Shown: positions 1 through 9,111 of the stretch, in pieces
Position numbering within the stretch: the first letter of the stretch is position 1
How the letters are laid out: each line of letters opens with the position of its first letter
Source of the DNA: Neoechinorhynchus agilis
Lineage: Eukaryota; Acanthocephala
Direction of reading: 5' to 3'
DNA length: 34,198 bases
Assembly: GCA_051530055.1 (NCBI GenBank)
Contig: JBMGUZ010000028.1
Location: 1-34,198, forward strand
Position numbers and translations under genes: made by a program
Notes under the pieces: generated by a model
What the model saw: the letters and a program-made list of their open reading frames with translations, nothing else
Told to the model about the DNA's origin: nothing
Database searches by the model: none

Positions 1-75
1 AAGCAAATCGAAGTGTTGATCATCAATCAATTTGTAAATATGCGCAAAGATAGTGAGCGGCCTGTATTCCCTTAA

Positions 76-1560
76 ATGAAGAATCGACGTTGCTCAAATC
101 ATTATACCAAAGCGGAGACATTGATCTTGAGAATCTTAAATCTAAACTCCACAACTCGACTACTAATGCAGCTCAATCAAAGTCCACATAACAACATTAA
201 GGAAAAAAGCCTGGTGGAACTTGGCACCGAGCTCCGAAATATGATCAATATTGGCATCAATAATGCCAATTGGATGTACGCGCGAGCAAATATCGGAGAG
301 TTTATGAGGCGGCCAATAACTGCCAATGAAATTCGTGAATCGCGTATTTTAGAAATAATTGATGAAATGATGAATGAAAAAGGCAGCGAAAAGATTACTC
401 GGTCCCTTGAAAAAATCAAGTACAGATTGCAGGTAATTCTAAAACGTGATGGTAAGACTTCAAAAGTTGACCCTCAAATCGAAGCGGAAAAGATGAAATT
501 AGGAAATGAGAAACGAGCGAACGACGAGTCCCAAGAGTACGAGGCAAAAAAAGCAAAGCTGTTAAAAAGATTGCCTAAAATAATTTTTAAGCCAACGATG
601 CCTTCCAATCTCTCTAAAACGGATGAAGCTTCCGAAAGCGAAATGGATGCCTTTTCGCAAATCAACGGTGAAGCTGAACAAAAAGCACCAATCGAATCCG
701 GCAAAACTGCCGTTTATATCGGCGAAGGGCGTTGGATTGCACGATACTCTACGGCTGTTTCAGGTTCACTAAAGTCCCTTCGTAAAAGACTGCATTGCGG
801 ATTGAACAAACAGTTTGCCGTGACCAACACTGCAGTGGTTCGTCAAATCCTTGCGAAGATTATCTTAAGAAACACAACGAAAGCTGAAATTGAAGAATCT
901 GGGATTGTAGAAGTTATGGAAAAAATGGCCAAAAATGAAAGTGATGAAGCCACAAGTAAAATTATACAGGAAGTCCTGATAAAACTAAAGCAATTGTGCC
1001 GAAAAGTAGAAAAGAAAAAGGAATGCGATTTTACTAAAGATGCGACCAAATCTCGAAAGCGGAAATTAATTCATCCAGAAGATTTCTTTGTCCGAGAAGC
1101 AAAAGTACATTCGGAAAAGAAGCCGCGGTCAACAAATGATAATAGTTCTTCGAACAAAAGAACTAAGAAATCTAGAGAAAAGATTGAAGTGAATGCAGAA
1201 ATGAGCATGGAGCAGCTCTGCGCCGTGCTGCGGCGAAACCTCGAGGAAGATTCGACGGTAAAGAACCAAGCGCTGGCAATACGAATATTTAAAGCCATGT
1301 ACGAGAAAAACATCACGCAAGATGATATCCGGGATAATCAGCTTGGAAAACTTCTTCATGATATTAAATTCAACATTAATAACGGACGCCATAGCAACCG
1401 AATCGATAAAATTACAATTAAAATGAGGGCTGCATTTCCGATGCGTGGGCGGAATTCAGAAGCGATGATGGCCGCTGCGAGTTGTAACTCCCGGACGGAA
1501 CCGCGGAAACGATCGGCTCCTGTGGACGAGGAAATCGACAGGAAAAGGAAGGCTCCTTAG
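76..1560 (+). CDS. Lysine-rich protein with three TFIIS-N/LEDGF-like helical repeats
   Basis: Single-exon ORF of 494 residues; an in-frame TAA immediately precedes the ATG, so the start is well fixed. Three regions of similar pattern are visible at about residues 46-120, 231-310 and 372-455. Each runs L-x-x-L-x-x-x-L, then a stretch ending in IT-x-x-x-I, then an acidic-hydrophobic helix (ILEII, IVEVM, LGKLL) and a final I-x-x-x-I-x-x-K helix. This spacing resembles the helical TFIIS N-terminal / LEDGF integrase-binding-domain fold, which docks short disordered motifs of transcription and chromatin proteins. That assignment is my inference from pattern, not a database match. Linkers are basic and serine-rich, with several Lys-Arg clusters (e.g. 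KKAKLLKR near 156, KRTKK near 361, RKRKAP at the end), suggesting a nuclear protein. A second, frame-broken copy lies at 32014-33472 (-). A transposon-encoded origin is possible but nothing shows it. Confidence 0.72.
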   Translation: MKNRRCSNHYTKAETLILRILNLNSTTRLLMQLNQSPHNNIKEKSLVELGTELRNMINIGINNANWMYARANIGEFMRRPITANEIRESRILEIIDEMMNEKGSEKITRSLEKIKYRLQVILKRDGKTSKVDPQIEAEKMKLGNEKRANDESQEYEAKKAKLLKRLPKIIFKPTMPSNLSKTDEASESEMDAFSQINGEAEQKAPIESGKTAVYIGEGRWIARYSTAVSGSLKSLRKRLHCGLNKQFAVTNTAVVRQILAKIILRNTTKAEIEESGIVEVMEKMAKNESDEATSKIIQEVLIKLKQLCRKVEKKKECDFTKDATKSRKRKLIHPEDFFVREAKVHSEKKPRSTNDNSSSNKRTKKSREKIEVNAEMSMEQLCAVLRRNLEEDSTVKNQALAIRIFKAMYEKNITQDDIRDNQLGKLLHDIKFNINNGRHSNRIDKITIKMRAAFPMRGRNSEAMMAAASCNSRTEPRKRSAPVDEEIDRKRKAP

Positions 1561-1579
1561 ACATTGAATGTAGAGAATT

Positions 1580-1585
1580 AATAAA
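1580..1585 (+). terminator. AATAAA polyadenylation signal of the repeat-domain gene
   Basis: AATAAA 20 bp after the stop codon at 1560. It is conserved in the opposite arm as TTTATT at 31989-31994. Confidence 0.55.
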
Positions 1586-2356
1586 TAGGTTTGAAATTGA
1601 CCGAATAAATTTGAAATAATTTGAACGAAATTACTTTTGACTTCGAGAAAAAGAATAACGTAGGAAAATTGAATCCTCATTTTTAAGACTGCCAAGGAAA
1701 ATAAATTCTTGTGAATAAAATGACTATTGAGTGCCTGTTTATTGATCAGCGGGTTTTAGTAGCATTTTAATCGTTGAAGGCGTACGTCCATTGGGACGGT
1801 AAATAAAAAATTTAAAGGCTTTCATTTTGTCCATTCAAAATGTTTAGAACTCACTGCTTCAATATTTATGGGTTATTAACAAATCAGATTGTTTTGCTCA
1901 AATAAGTCAACAAATTTCGTTGTATCCTCGATCTTGAATAAATGCACTAATCAAGAACCCATCGAAATGGTAATTTCGCTCCGATCTTAACCAAGGTTTT
2001 TGAATATTTCGTATGTCATCGACTTTTGCCGAAAATTTTACAATTTTCGTGTGAACATGAAGTAAAGTAATAAAAGGAGACGATCTTATGAAAAAAAATG
2101 ATGAGAAGTAATACAATTTAGTGATAATCTTGATATTGCTACTTTTTTGAGCGAAATTAACAATTAAATTGAAGTTGAGACAAAAAAATAATTATCGAAA
2201 TATTTATGTTTAAGGCATAGATCATTAAAAACGTTAGATAGAAAAATGTAATTGTTTAATCGATTTTTCTCTCGTCATTAGTTACTGATAGAATATTTCA
2301 TTTTTTTTAAGACTCCTCATCGAAATTGTTACAATTTCTGTTTGATTTTTTACGCT

Positions 2357-3000
2357 AGACTTTCGCCCGATAATTCGTGACTCAGACCAAAAGAATATTC
2401 CACAAAATTCTTTGAAGATCTTAGCGGAGTAAAGGTTTGAAAGGAAGCAGAGAAAATTCAGTCCTAAAGAGAAATTCTTACCTACGGAATAAAAAATTTT
2501 GTTGCTCCGATTTAACTGTTATCGTTATTTTCTCTAAGCATAATAAAAAATTGAGCATCACCTCAAAAGCCCTTTGAATAATTCCTACTGCTCGAATATC
2601 GCTGGTTCAAACTAATTTTTTATCGAAATGAGCAGGTTCAACGAAAAAAACTAAATTAAAATTAAAATTCAGAAATAGTACAAAAGTTATTTAAAGCAAC
2701 TCCAGGCTTCGAATTTTTGAATATTACAAGAAATCCGCCTAAATAAGAGTTATTTCTATTTTTAGAAACAATTTCCGGTAAAATTGAACAACAAAAAAAT
2801 TGGACAACAAAAATGACTTGTTCGACAAACTAAATTAATTTTTAAGGTCAAAATTTTTTGATTGCTGCCAAATTCATATAGAAATGTGAAACGTGCCACT
2901 GCAATGTTGAAATAATAATTTCATTGCTGTCTTAAAGTCACGAACTTCTTCTATTCCATCAAAGAAACGTGTTGTAAAAATTATAGATCACAAAATTTGT
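2357..3000. other. AT-rich stretch without a recognisable gene
   Basis: Very AT-rich sequence between the end of the inverted-repeat arm and the coiled-coil exon at 3015. I see no convincing coding frame, tRNA or structured repeat. The last 14 bases before 3015 are pyrimidine-rich and end in TTTTAG, a good 3' splice site. Confidence 0.5.
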
Positions 3001-3014
3001 CATTTTAATTTTAG

Positions 3015-3449
3015 ATGCTGACTGAGAACGACTTCCACAGAACACCGCCAAGATTCCCGAATCGATTCGAGAAGCGAGTGGATAATGACGATAGGACGAA
3101 AATAGACGAGCGATTTAAGGCAGTAGAAAAGAAACTGAAGGAATTCGAGGAGAGGAACAAAATAATGAAAGAGATTTATTCCGAAGTAGAAGAGAAATTA
3201 ATGTCATCTTTTGAAGACAAATCCTATAAAAACAACTTATCGAAAAATTTCCTAAGTCCCGTTTTAAATCTTATAAAGATTCATGAAAATAAAGTTGCAT
3301 GTTTTGTTGATGATCGCCAAGAAAAGGGAAAAGATCTTTGTGGCCTCAAAGAAGAACGCGATAATTTTTTGAAGAAGCTTAGCAAGAAACGACAAGAATT
3401 ATTTTGTCGAGCATCCCACCGCTGCCACCAGTGGTTACAACCTGACTAG
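3015..3449 (+). CDS. Charged coiled-coil protein exon, unrecognised
   Basis: Open frame of 144 residues whose ATG follows directly on a TTTTAG acceptor, so it is either a first coding exon behind a 5' UTR intron or trans-splice site, or an internal exon. Residues about 22-60 and 110-130 are Lys/Glu-rich with heptad-like spacing (ERFKAVEKKLKEFEERNK) and predict a coiled coil. The last 15-20 residues (from about 3390 on) change character, and that DNA is also open on the minus strand, so the true exon end is probably near 3395. No family recognised. It may be a fragment, as neighbouring genes in this part of the window are shuffled. Confidence 0.4.
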   Translation: MLTENDFHRTPPRFPNRFEKRVDNDDRTKIDERFKAVEKKLKEFEERNKIMKEIYSEVEEKLMSSFEDKSYKNNLSKNFLSPVLNLIKIHENKVACFVDDRQEKGKDLCGLKEERDNFLKKLSKKRQELFCRASHRCHQWLQPD

Positions 3450-4172
3450 CCATCAATTCTTGTTTTGTGAGGAAGACAAAAGTAACTTTTATTGGCTCGC
3501 GTCCGCACACTTCAAGTAAAGCAGCGAGCGTACAAATGAGAGTAAACACGAAAGAATGGTAGATCTGAAATGACGACACACACACCTGTTCGCCCGTTAT
3601 CGATCGAACGGGCGCGATGGCCCCGTCGCTGTCAATTTGGTCTTTGGTTGATGCTTTCGGGCAGCACGGTCTCGTTTGCCGAAAGTATGGATGAGGGGTT
3701 TCACGCCATTCTGAGATCTATAGCGTAATTTCCCCGGCGTTGAGAACGGCAAACTTCCCCAACATCTTGGAACCGTCCATCTTTGTCGACTAGACTGTCG
3801 TCGACCTGACGGAATTTCGGTCTTTTCGTGGCGGGAGGGCAAATGCCTTCTCTGGGACGCCACGTCCCTCGCAGTAAGCAACATTCCCTACTCTCTCGAA
3901 ATATCTGGAGGTGCAACCAGTGCAGCGGAAGCGAGGAAGGTACGAAAATATAGGGATTCAGTAAGGGTCCACTATTTTGTCCCCTTTGGAGTAGAGACGT
4001 AAGGAGCGCTTGACAGCTCGGCACTCACTCTGCTCTAGGATCTCTCGAAGATACTGATAAAAACGACCGGCGACGCACGAGCAGGTGTATTCCTGCGACA
4101 AAATATCTCGCTCGCAGTACAACGAGGCAATCCTGCTAGCGTTATAGCAACAGCCGAGGGAGGAGAGAAGCT
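3409..4172 (-). pseudogene. GC-rich patch with fragmentary Cys-rich coding sequence
   Basis: Base composition rises to roughly half GC, against about one third in the flanks, beginning near 3585 and ending sharply near 4172. On the minus strand a Cys-containing peptide reads from about 4150 to 3970, including the core CSCVAGRFYQYLREIL. Its C-x-C-x-x-G pattern resembles the end of an EGF-like module. A second Cys-containing stretch (RFRCTGCTSRYF) follows in the same frame after an interruption. Further fragments in other frames run to about 3409 and include a hydrophobic piece (SFVFTLICTLAALLEVCG). No single frame covers the patch. Either it is a multi-exon minus-strand gene with very short introns, or a decayed insert. 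Twenty-four bases of it (4061-4084) recur inverted at the right end of the window (34172-34195). Confidence 0.35.
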
Positions 4173-4178
4173 AAGATT

Positions 4179-5252
4179 TTGCGGACGGTACCAAATTTAA
4201 TCTTCAAAAATCGATTGGATCTTGAGATCGGTCTACGAAATGTTTATGAATCTCTTCGTTTCAATCAATTTCTTGTGTATGGTCTTAATTCCAAATGTAT
4301 TGGCAAGTCCCTTGTGGACGGAAAGTGGTACCGAGGTCAAATTACAGAAGTGAATATTCTGACATCTTCATTCAAAGTCTTTTACATTGATTACGGTCAC
4401 CAAGAGTGGCTTCCATTGGTAAATCTACGACCGGTTAAAAGAATCTTCAACTCCATTCCGAGGCTGGCCCTTCCATGTAAACTAAAATTGGAAAACCAAG
4501 ATGGCAATTCCGTACTTGTAAATCAAAACCACTCACAAGTTCCCGAAGCAGCGTTTGAAGGGAATGTCTTTTGTGATTTTATGAGAAAGGACGAGGACGG
4601 CAAATATTCGATTAATATCGAAATTATTTATAAGCTGGTTCACTTCTGCAACATTGAAAATATTTTTATAACCCAATTTGTCCAGGAATGGCGAACTTAT
4701 CTGAATCGAGAATTGATTAATTTAAATGGACGTCACGCTGAGGAGGTATCGAGAGAACTTTATCCTGGCCATTATTGTCTCGTCAAAGATTCCGATAAAT
4801 CATTCAAAAGAGTAAAGATCCTGGAGGACCAGGGTCATAGATTTCTTGTCGAAGAAGTAGATTCCGGAAAGATACGGTTTGTTTCTAAATTAATATGCTA
4901 CGTTGCTTCTCCATCGATACTCGCTATTCGAAAGACGATTTTTAAGTGTCATTTGGATGGATGTTCAACTAAAGAAATGGCTCAAGGACCGTTAGAGTAT
5001 CGGTTTCGGCAAATGGACACTCGATTCGCACAAAAGGAACGACTAATCGCAAAGATTATTGGCTACGACGTTTCGCGGCAATCATTTATGGTGAAGCTAT
5101 CGATTAAAAAGTCGTATGGATTGAAACCATTGGAAAAATCTTTATCGCATTTGTTGGTCTTTGAAAAATCAAACGAAGAATCAGTGGATACAACGAATGA
5201 ACAAAATGGCGAAGACGCCAATACAATGGACGACTCGCAACTGAACAACTAG
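4179..5252 (+). CDS. Tudor-domain protein
   Basis: Open frame giving about 357 residues. A clear Tudor core lies at residues about 39-85: GKWYRGQI, then FKVFYIDYGHQEWLPLVNLR, matching the W-Y-R ... V-x-F-x-DYG-x-x-E ... L-R signature of extended Tudor domains, followed by the usual LALPCKL segment. A second, weaker Tudor-like unit follows (about 203-290: YPGHYCLVKDS ... KRVKIL ... VEEVDSGK). Tudor proteins of this type bind dimethylarginine on Piwi/Argonaute-class or other germ-granule proteins. The frame has no ATG before the Tudor core; the first codon here is TTG at 4179, just after the GC-rich patch ends. So either an upstream exon supplies the start or the 5' end was lost at that junction. 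Downstream, AATAAA at 5314 suits a genuine 3' end. Orthology to a particular TDRD gene cannot be decided. Confidence 0.75.
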   Translation: MRTVPNLIFKNRLDLEIGLRNVYESLRFNQFLVYGLNSKCIGKSLVDGKWYRGQITEVNILTSSFKVFYIDYGHQEWLPLVNLRPVKRIFNSIPRLALPCKLKLENQDGNSVLVNQNHSQVPEAAFEGNVFCDFMRKDEDGKYSINIEIIYKLVHFCNIENIFITQFVQEWRTYLNRELINLNGRHAEEVSRELYPGHYCLVKDSDKSFKRVKILEDQGHRFLVEEVDSGKIRFVSKLICYVASPSILAIRKTIFKCHLDGCSTKEMAQGPLEYRFRQMDTRFAQKERLIAKIIGYDVSRQSFMVKLSIKKSYGLKPLEKSLSHLLVFEKSNEESVDTTNEQNGEDANTMDDSQLNN

Positions 5253-5313
5253 GCGAGTTTGTTCGAGTTTTAATGCTGCTTAAAACGCTGCAAGAGTTTC
5301 TGTGTTTTCTGTA

Positions 5314-5319
5314 AATAAA
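5314..5319 (+). terminator. AATAAA signal of the Tudor gene
   Basis: AATAAA 62 bp past the stop codon, inside an AT-rich tail. Confidence 0.5.
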
Positions 5320-5400
5320 ATTATTACACAGTTTTGAGTCTTACGTTAAAGTTGGATTATCGAATTCTGGCTTTAATTACATGTTTTTATTCCGTTTTAG

Positions 5401-6225
5401 CGCCTCATAAATATAAAATCGCTGCTATAATTTCGATTATTATGTTGTTGATGATTAAAAAATTAGAGAAAATCCACTGGTTTGGATAGCGGTTAGCATT
5501 CATATTTCAATATGGAGCCATCATCCGTGGACACGAGTTCGGGGTACGAATTTCACCATTAGAATCTTCGGCCATTCATCCAGGAATAAGACGTCGCCTC
5601 TGCCTCCGATTTACTTCCCTTTCATTGAAAGTGAGTTTCCTTGTTTCTTTTATAAAATTCCTTTCGTTAGAAAGACTAATAGGCATGTTGCTGGTAATGA
5701 TCGCAGGATTCGAAACAGCGGCTATTCTCATGGCCGTGTTTCATTTTCTATCCCAAAGACGGCTCCGGATCTTGTGGCTGCAAGTTTCTTCGGTCTTTGG
5801 ACAAATCTCTTGTAAGTGTCGCCTACTATTGTAAATATTCTTGATCTTTGTCCTAAGTGACCTATCAACAAGTGGGAATCGGATCGTTTGTTTTCTACGT
5901 CAAAGAGAAGGACCATCGATTTTGCTATCCATCTTATTTGGTGATTGCAAGATGCCTTTTTTCGATCTTATCCTTTATATTCTCTCAAACAGCGACATTT
6001 ATTCTCGGCACCGAGCTAAAGAAAATATCAGAAGAGTTTTCTGAAACGCTTGTTCCTCCGCTGAAATATCTCCTGTCCAAAATCAGGCATAGGCTGGAAC
6101 CACAAAGACAATATAATGAAGAAAGCAAAATAATTAATATGTCGATAGATGAATCCCATAAATTTATAGGCTTGATTGCAAAAGAAGTGATGTCGATCCA
6201 TATTTTTAAACCTAATGATTTTTAG
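5401..6225 (+). CDS. Multi-pass membrane protein, micro-intron gene, unrecognised
   Basis: No single ORF spans it, but short GT-AG introns join the frames. Intron 5631-5670 (GTGAGT...GTTAG, 40 bp) and intron 5812-5857 (GTAAGT...CTAAG, 46 bp) connect exons 5671-5811 and 5858-6225 in one frame. The upstream exon ends at 5630 and carries two N-glycosylation sequons (NFT, NKT). Its 5' part (5401-5560) holds a first hydrophobic helix (IAAIISIIMLLMI) in another frame, so at least one more junction is unresolved. The joined protein has hydrophobic helices RLIGMLLVMIAGF with AAILMAVFHFL, VGIGSFVFYV, and YLVIARCLFSILSFIF, then a Lys/Glu-rich cytoplasmic tail ending FKPNDF. AATAAA follows the stop at 6234. 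The topology is tetraspan-like but no family signature is visible. The exon piece 5868-5977 is duplicated at 34053-34170. Confidence 0.6.
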
Positions 6226-6233
6226 GGTTTAGA

Positions 6234-6239
6234 AATAAA
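6234..6239 (+). terminator. AATAAA signal of the membrane-protein gene
   Basis: AATAAA 9 bp after the stop codon at 6225. Confidence 0.45.
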
Positions 6240-6321
6240 TACGCTGCGACAAGAATGCAGCGTTAAAACACGTCCAAAAAATGTTTACTGTACAAAAATT
6301 AAATTAAATAAGTCGATAAAA

Positions 6322-8176
6322 ATGGTGATCAATTATTTTCCACTGACCAATTCAACTCCTTTCAGGGTAAACCAGTACGTCGTGAAGATTGAAGATAAAG
6401 ATGGAGGTTTGGGTGTCAATAACCCAAACGGAGAAAACGTCTTATCTTCATTAAAACAGCGAATTATAATTAAAAAAGCGATATTGAAAATGGCAAATGA
6501 TCGTGAAAAAGAATTCAAGTACCGAACTGTATACGACGGTGGTCGTGTGGTTTACTCACTAAGCGATTTCGCCACAGGCAGCGATGAGTGTTCAATACTC
6601 GTCTCTGAAAAGTATTTGGTTATATTTAAGAAAAACAATGAAATCGATATGGAGCAGGACATTGCATTGATAAGAAACATGATCGTAAAATCTGTTGCAC
6701 TCCGTCCGCAGATGGCAATAATCGATATTGTCTTTAAATTCGCACTATCGAATCTTCTAATTAACTTTGGGAGATCTTTTTTCCTTCAAATGATCCACCT
6801 GCTCATCGACGCTCGCAAATGCAGTTATCGCACCCGAAATATCGTTGCTTGATTTCCTTCGGAAAAAAGGAATATCGGAAGACGATTTAACCGCCAGCAA
6901 AACTAATCCTCAATTATTACAATCGGTTAGTGAACTTTTGAAGGACCGAACAAAGATCATTGTAAAATATGATTCGGAAGGGAAGCATAAGCGGTACGCC
7001 ACCTTTAATTCCTTTAAGATGGAATCACCTTTTGAATACAAATTCGTTTTAAACAATGACGATGGTCACTCGAATATTAGCGTTGGTCAATTTTTCAAAC
7101 AACATTACGGCCATGATTGTTTGCCTCATTTTGTGACCGTGGCGACGGGTAAAAGAGGAAATGCCGTAGTTCCATTGGAACTTGTATATCTCGCAGCACG
7201 AAAGGTTCAGAACGAAGAACTTAAGAATCAAATGGCGGATGTTATTAAAAGAACAGCACTTTCTCCGACTCAGAGGAAGTTTAATATTGATTCGAAATTA
7301 ATGTATTTGCAATCAAAAATGAACAACGAGTGTGCGAAATATTTTAAAGAATGGAGAGTCGAATTATCCGATCGTATGGCTGTAATCGATGCCGGTCTTT
7401 TACCGATACCGATGATTTATCATTCTCAAGGTCAAATAACATATCAGAGGCATTATGGAGCCTGGAATGCCGGTAAAGAATTTTCATTCTTTAAAGGAGT
7501 TGGAAAAGACTTGACATGGTCTTATTACATTTTTCCGGATAATCTGTCAATAGACGAGGATAGCGTCCAGCAATTCTTAAAGAGACTGATTGAAACGGCA
7601 CGAAGATATGGAATCGATCTGCCTGAAAATGGACATCGTCATATTTGGCATCGAGACGAATTCAACGTTCAATTTCCACGATATATTTTATCAGGAAATA
7701 CTACAAAAGTGGCATTCCTTTTTGCAAGACGGAACAACTACCAATATTCAGCAGTTAAGGCTGCTGCGGAACTAGTCAGCGGATCGATTACTCAGTTCAC
7801 CACTGACAAAGCGATAAAAAGACGAGATAGGAGCGGTAATCGGGACGGTCAGGTGATCGTAAATATTTGTAACAAACTTTGTGCAAAGCTCGGCGGTGTT
7901 AACGTGAGTCTAACACGAAATCCAGTGCCATTTAAGTTTAATCCACAAATTGGAAATTACGGAAGGGCCATGTTTGTCGGTCTCGATGTTACCCATCGGG
8001 TTCTGAATAGTCAAGGACACCTTAGCCGAGTTTCGATAGCCGCCGTTGTAGCTTCGGTTGACTTTGTTCCTCATTCCGATGTTACCGAGATTTCCCTTCA
8101 GAAAAATCCTCAAGCTTCAAAGTCAAGTATAGAAATTGTTTATAGTTTAGAAACAATATCGAATTTCCTTTTATAG
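6322..8176 (+). pseudogene. Argonaute, 5' two-thirds, damaged
   Basis: 6322-6782 encodes an Argonaute N domain (NYFPLTNSTPFRVNQYVVKI ... GRSFF). After GRSFF the frame shifts and about 40 residues of linker 1 (the usual GGG-x-x-W-x-G stretch) are absent. From about 6818 a second frame runs to 8176: NAVIAPEISLLDFL, PAZ (about 6940-7280), linker 2, MID (about 7700-7925) and the opening of PIWI with GLDVTH, which supplies the first catalytic Asp, then SIAAVVASVD. The MID keeps the residues expected for 5'-phosphate binding (Tyr and Lys in YSAVK, Gln in TQF, two Lys in NKLCAKLGG). This points to the AGO rather than the nematode WAGO class. Translation stops about 40 residues into PIWI, so the second and third catalytic positions are missing. 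A C-terminal Argonaute piece lies far away at 33652-34047 (-). Clean codon use suggests recent breakage or misassembly. Confidence 0.8.
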
Positions 8177-8196
8177 AAAGATTTTTCCCATTTTAG

Positions 8197-8554
8197 AAAT
8201 TGTCAGCTGATGTTCTTAAAACTAAATGAATATAAAGCCGCCATCGCTCGGGAAAATGACAGTCTCGAAGATATGAAACGACAGTGTGTTGATCAGCAAG
8301 TTACTCAACAAAGACTTCTCAAAGAACAAAATGAGCTAAAGAAAAGTTTGACGGAGAAAATGAAAAAATCAGAAGAAGACGCACACAAAGTTTATAGATC
8401 AGAGATTAGCAAGTATCGAAATTACGCCAATACTGCAATTTCCAATGAGATCGAGCAGATTAATGAAATTTATGATCAACAAATCGAAAGATACAGTCGA
8501 AAGATTGAAGTCTTAAGGAAAAGAAATTGCTTATTGAAGTATCGCTTCGAATAA
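8197..8554 (+). CDS. Coiled-coil protein, terminal exon
   Basis: A good 3' splice site (CCCATTTTAG, ending 8196) precedes an open frame that runs to a stop at 8552-8554. The 115-120 residues are almost wholly helical and charged: EYKAAIARENDSLEDMKRQC, KEQNELKKSLTEKMKKSEED, and EIEQINEIYDQQIERYSRKI, a long coiled coil. AATAAA at 8594-8599 supports it as a last exon. Its 5' exons are not visible, since the DNA immediately upstream is the broken Argonaute. So this gene too may have been cut by rearrangement. Family not recognised. Confidence 0.5.
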
Positions 8555-8593
8555 AGATGTAGAAAAACATTTAATTCCGTTTAACGATAGGAT

Positions 8594-8599
8594 AATAAA
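8594..8599 (+). terminator. AATAAA signal of the coiled-coil exon
   Basis: AATAAA 40 bp beyond the stop at 8554. Confidence 0.45.
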
Positions 8600-8699
8600 T
8601 TGTTCGAAATGCAGATAATAATAATCGATTTATTCGAAAACGAACCACGTAGCATAATTAACTGTGAAGATTGTTAGGACGTACAGCCTAAGTCGTCCT

Positions 8700-8880
8700 T
8701 GAAAATGTCGATTCATTTGTTCATTTTTTCCGCGGCCCAGTGAGGGAACTTTCCCCAAGGGTAAGGTAGCTTGGCTAGGGCGTTGAGAAAGGTACTTTGG
8801 AATTTCAGGTGGTCTCCCTCTGGAATAGAACACAAGGCCAGAGATAGCCCAAGAGTTCCAGATATTTTTGTCGCTTTGAA
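8700..8880 (-). repeat. Diverged copy of the RT-like repeat
   Basis: About 180 bp related to the array at 9419-10555. The best-matching part (8800-8870) corresponds to 9630-9690 and carries the same minus-strand peptide motif FYSRGRPPE. It is joined directly to the 3' side of the small minus-strand exon at 8880-9111, replacing whatever followed it. Confidence 0.6.
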
Positions 8881-9111
8881 ATTAATGAGTGAACGTTGTT
8901 TGTAAAGTAGATTTTAAGTTTTCCATCATAATAAGAGATCGATCGAATGATTTCCCGGTCTTCTTTAATCGTTCTTAACCATGGTGTTTCCGGTGAAGCA
9001 CCTCTCTTGGAAGCAGAGGACGAAATTGTGATCACATGCGGCCATCTTTTGATTCGTTGTGTGTTTGCGTGAAGATAACGATTTTTTACGATTTCCGGAC
9101 ATTAAACAAGT
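8880..9111 (-). CDS. Small basic protein fragment, unrecognised
   Basis: On the minus strand a TTTCAG acceptor (9112-9117) is followed by an ATG at 9102 and a Ser/Lys-rich start (MSGNRKKSLSSRKHTTNQK). After a frame change near 9020, consistent with a very short intron beginning GTGATC and ending CCAAG, the frame continues as GASPETPWLRTIKEDREII and GKLKIYFTNNVHSLI. Then it runs into the RT-like repeat. The second half has some resemblance to a chromo-shadow pattern (D-x-I ... G-x-L-x-I), but too weakly to name it. It is a gene start cut off by a repeat, or a fragment. Confidence 0.3.

Larger units (their letters stand above)
1..2356. repeat. Left arm of a long inverted duplication
   Basis: This stretch reappears in reverse complement at 31437-33547. 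The match is continuous from the first base of the window (paired with 33547) through the whole gene at 76-1560 and its 3' flank to about 2356. Protein-level identity between the two gene copies is very high, with scattered substitutions. The right arm lacks about 210 bp found here around 2050-2270 and 26 bp at 574-599. Because the match is already present at base 1, the left arm may extend further left beyond the window. Confidence 0.93.

Noticed and set aside
3560-3585. A 21-bp GT-AG intron in the GC-rich patch (GTGTGTGTG...TTTCAG on the minus strand)
   Set aside because: It is shorter than any accepted animal intron, and neither flanking frame is secure.
5505-5570. ATG at 5512 (MEPSSVDTSSGYEF) as the start of the membrane protein
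   Set aside because: This frame stops after 16 codons and does not join the downstream exon; another frame stays open to the 5630 donor.
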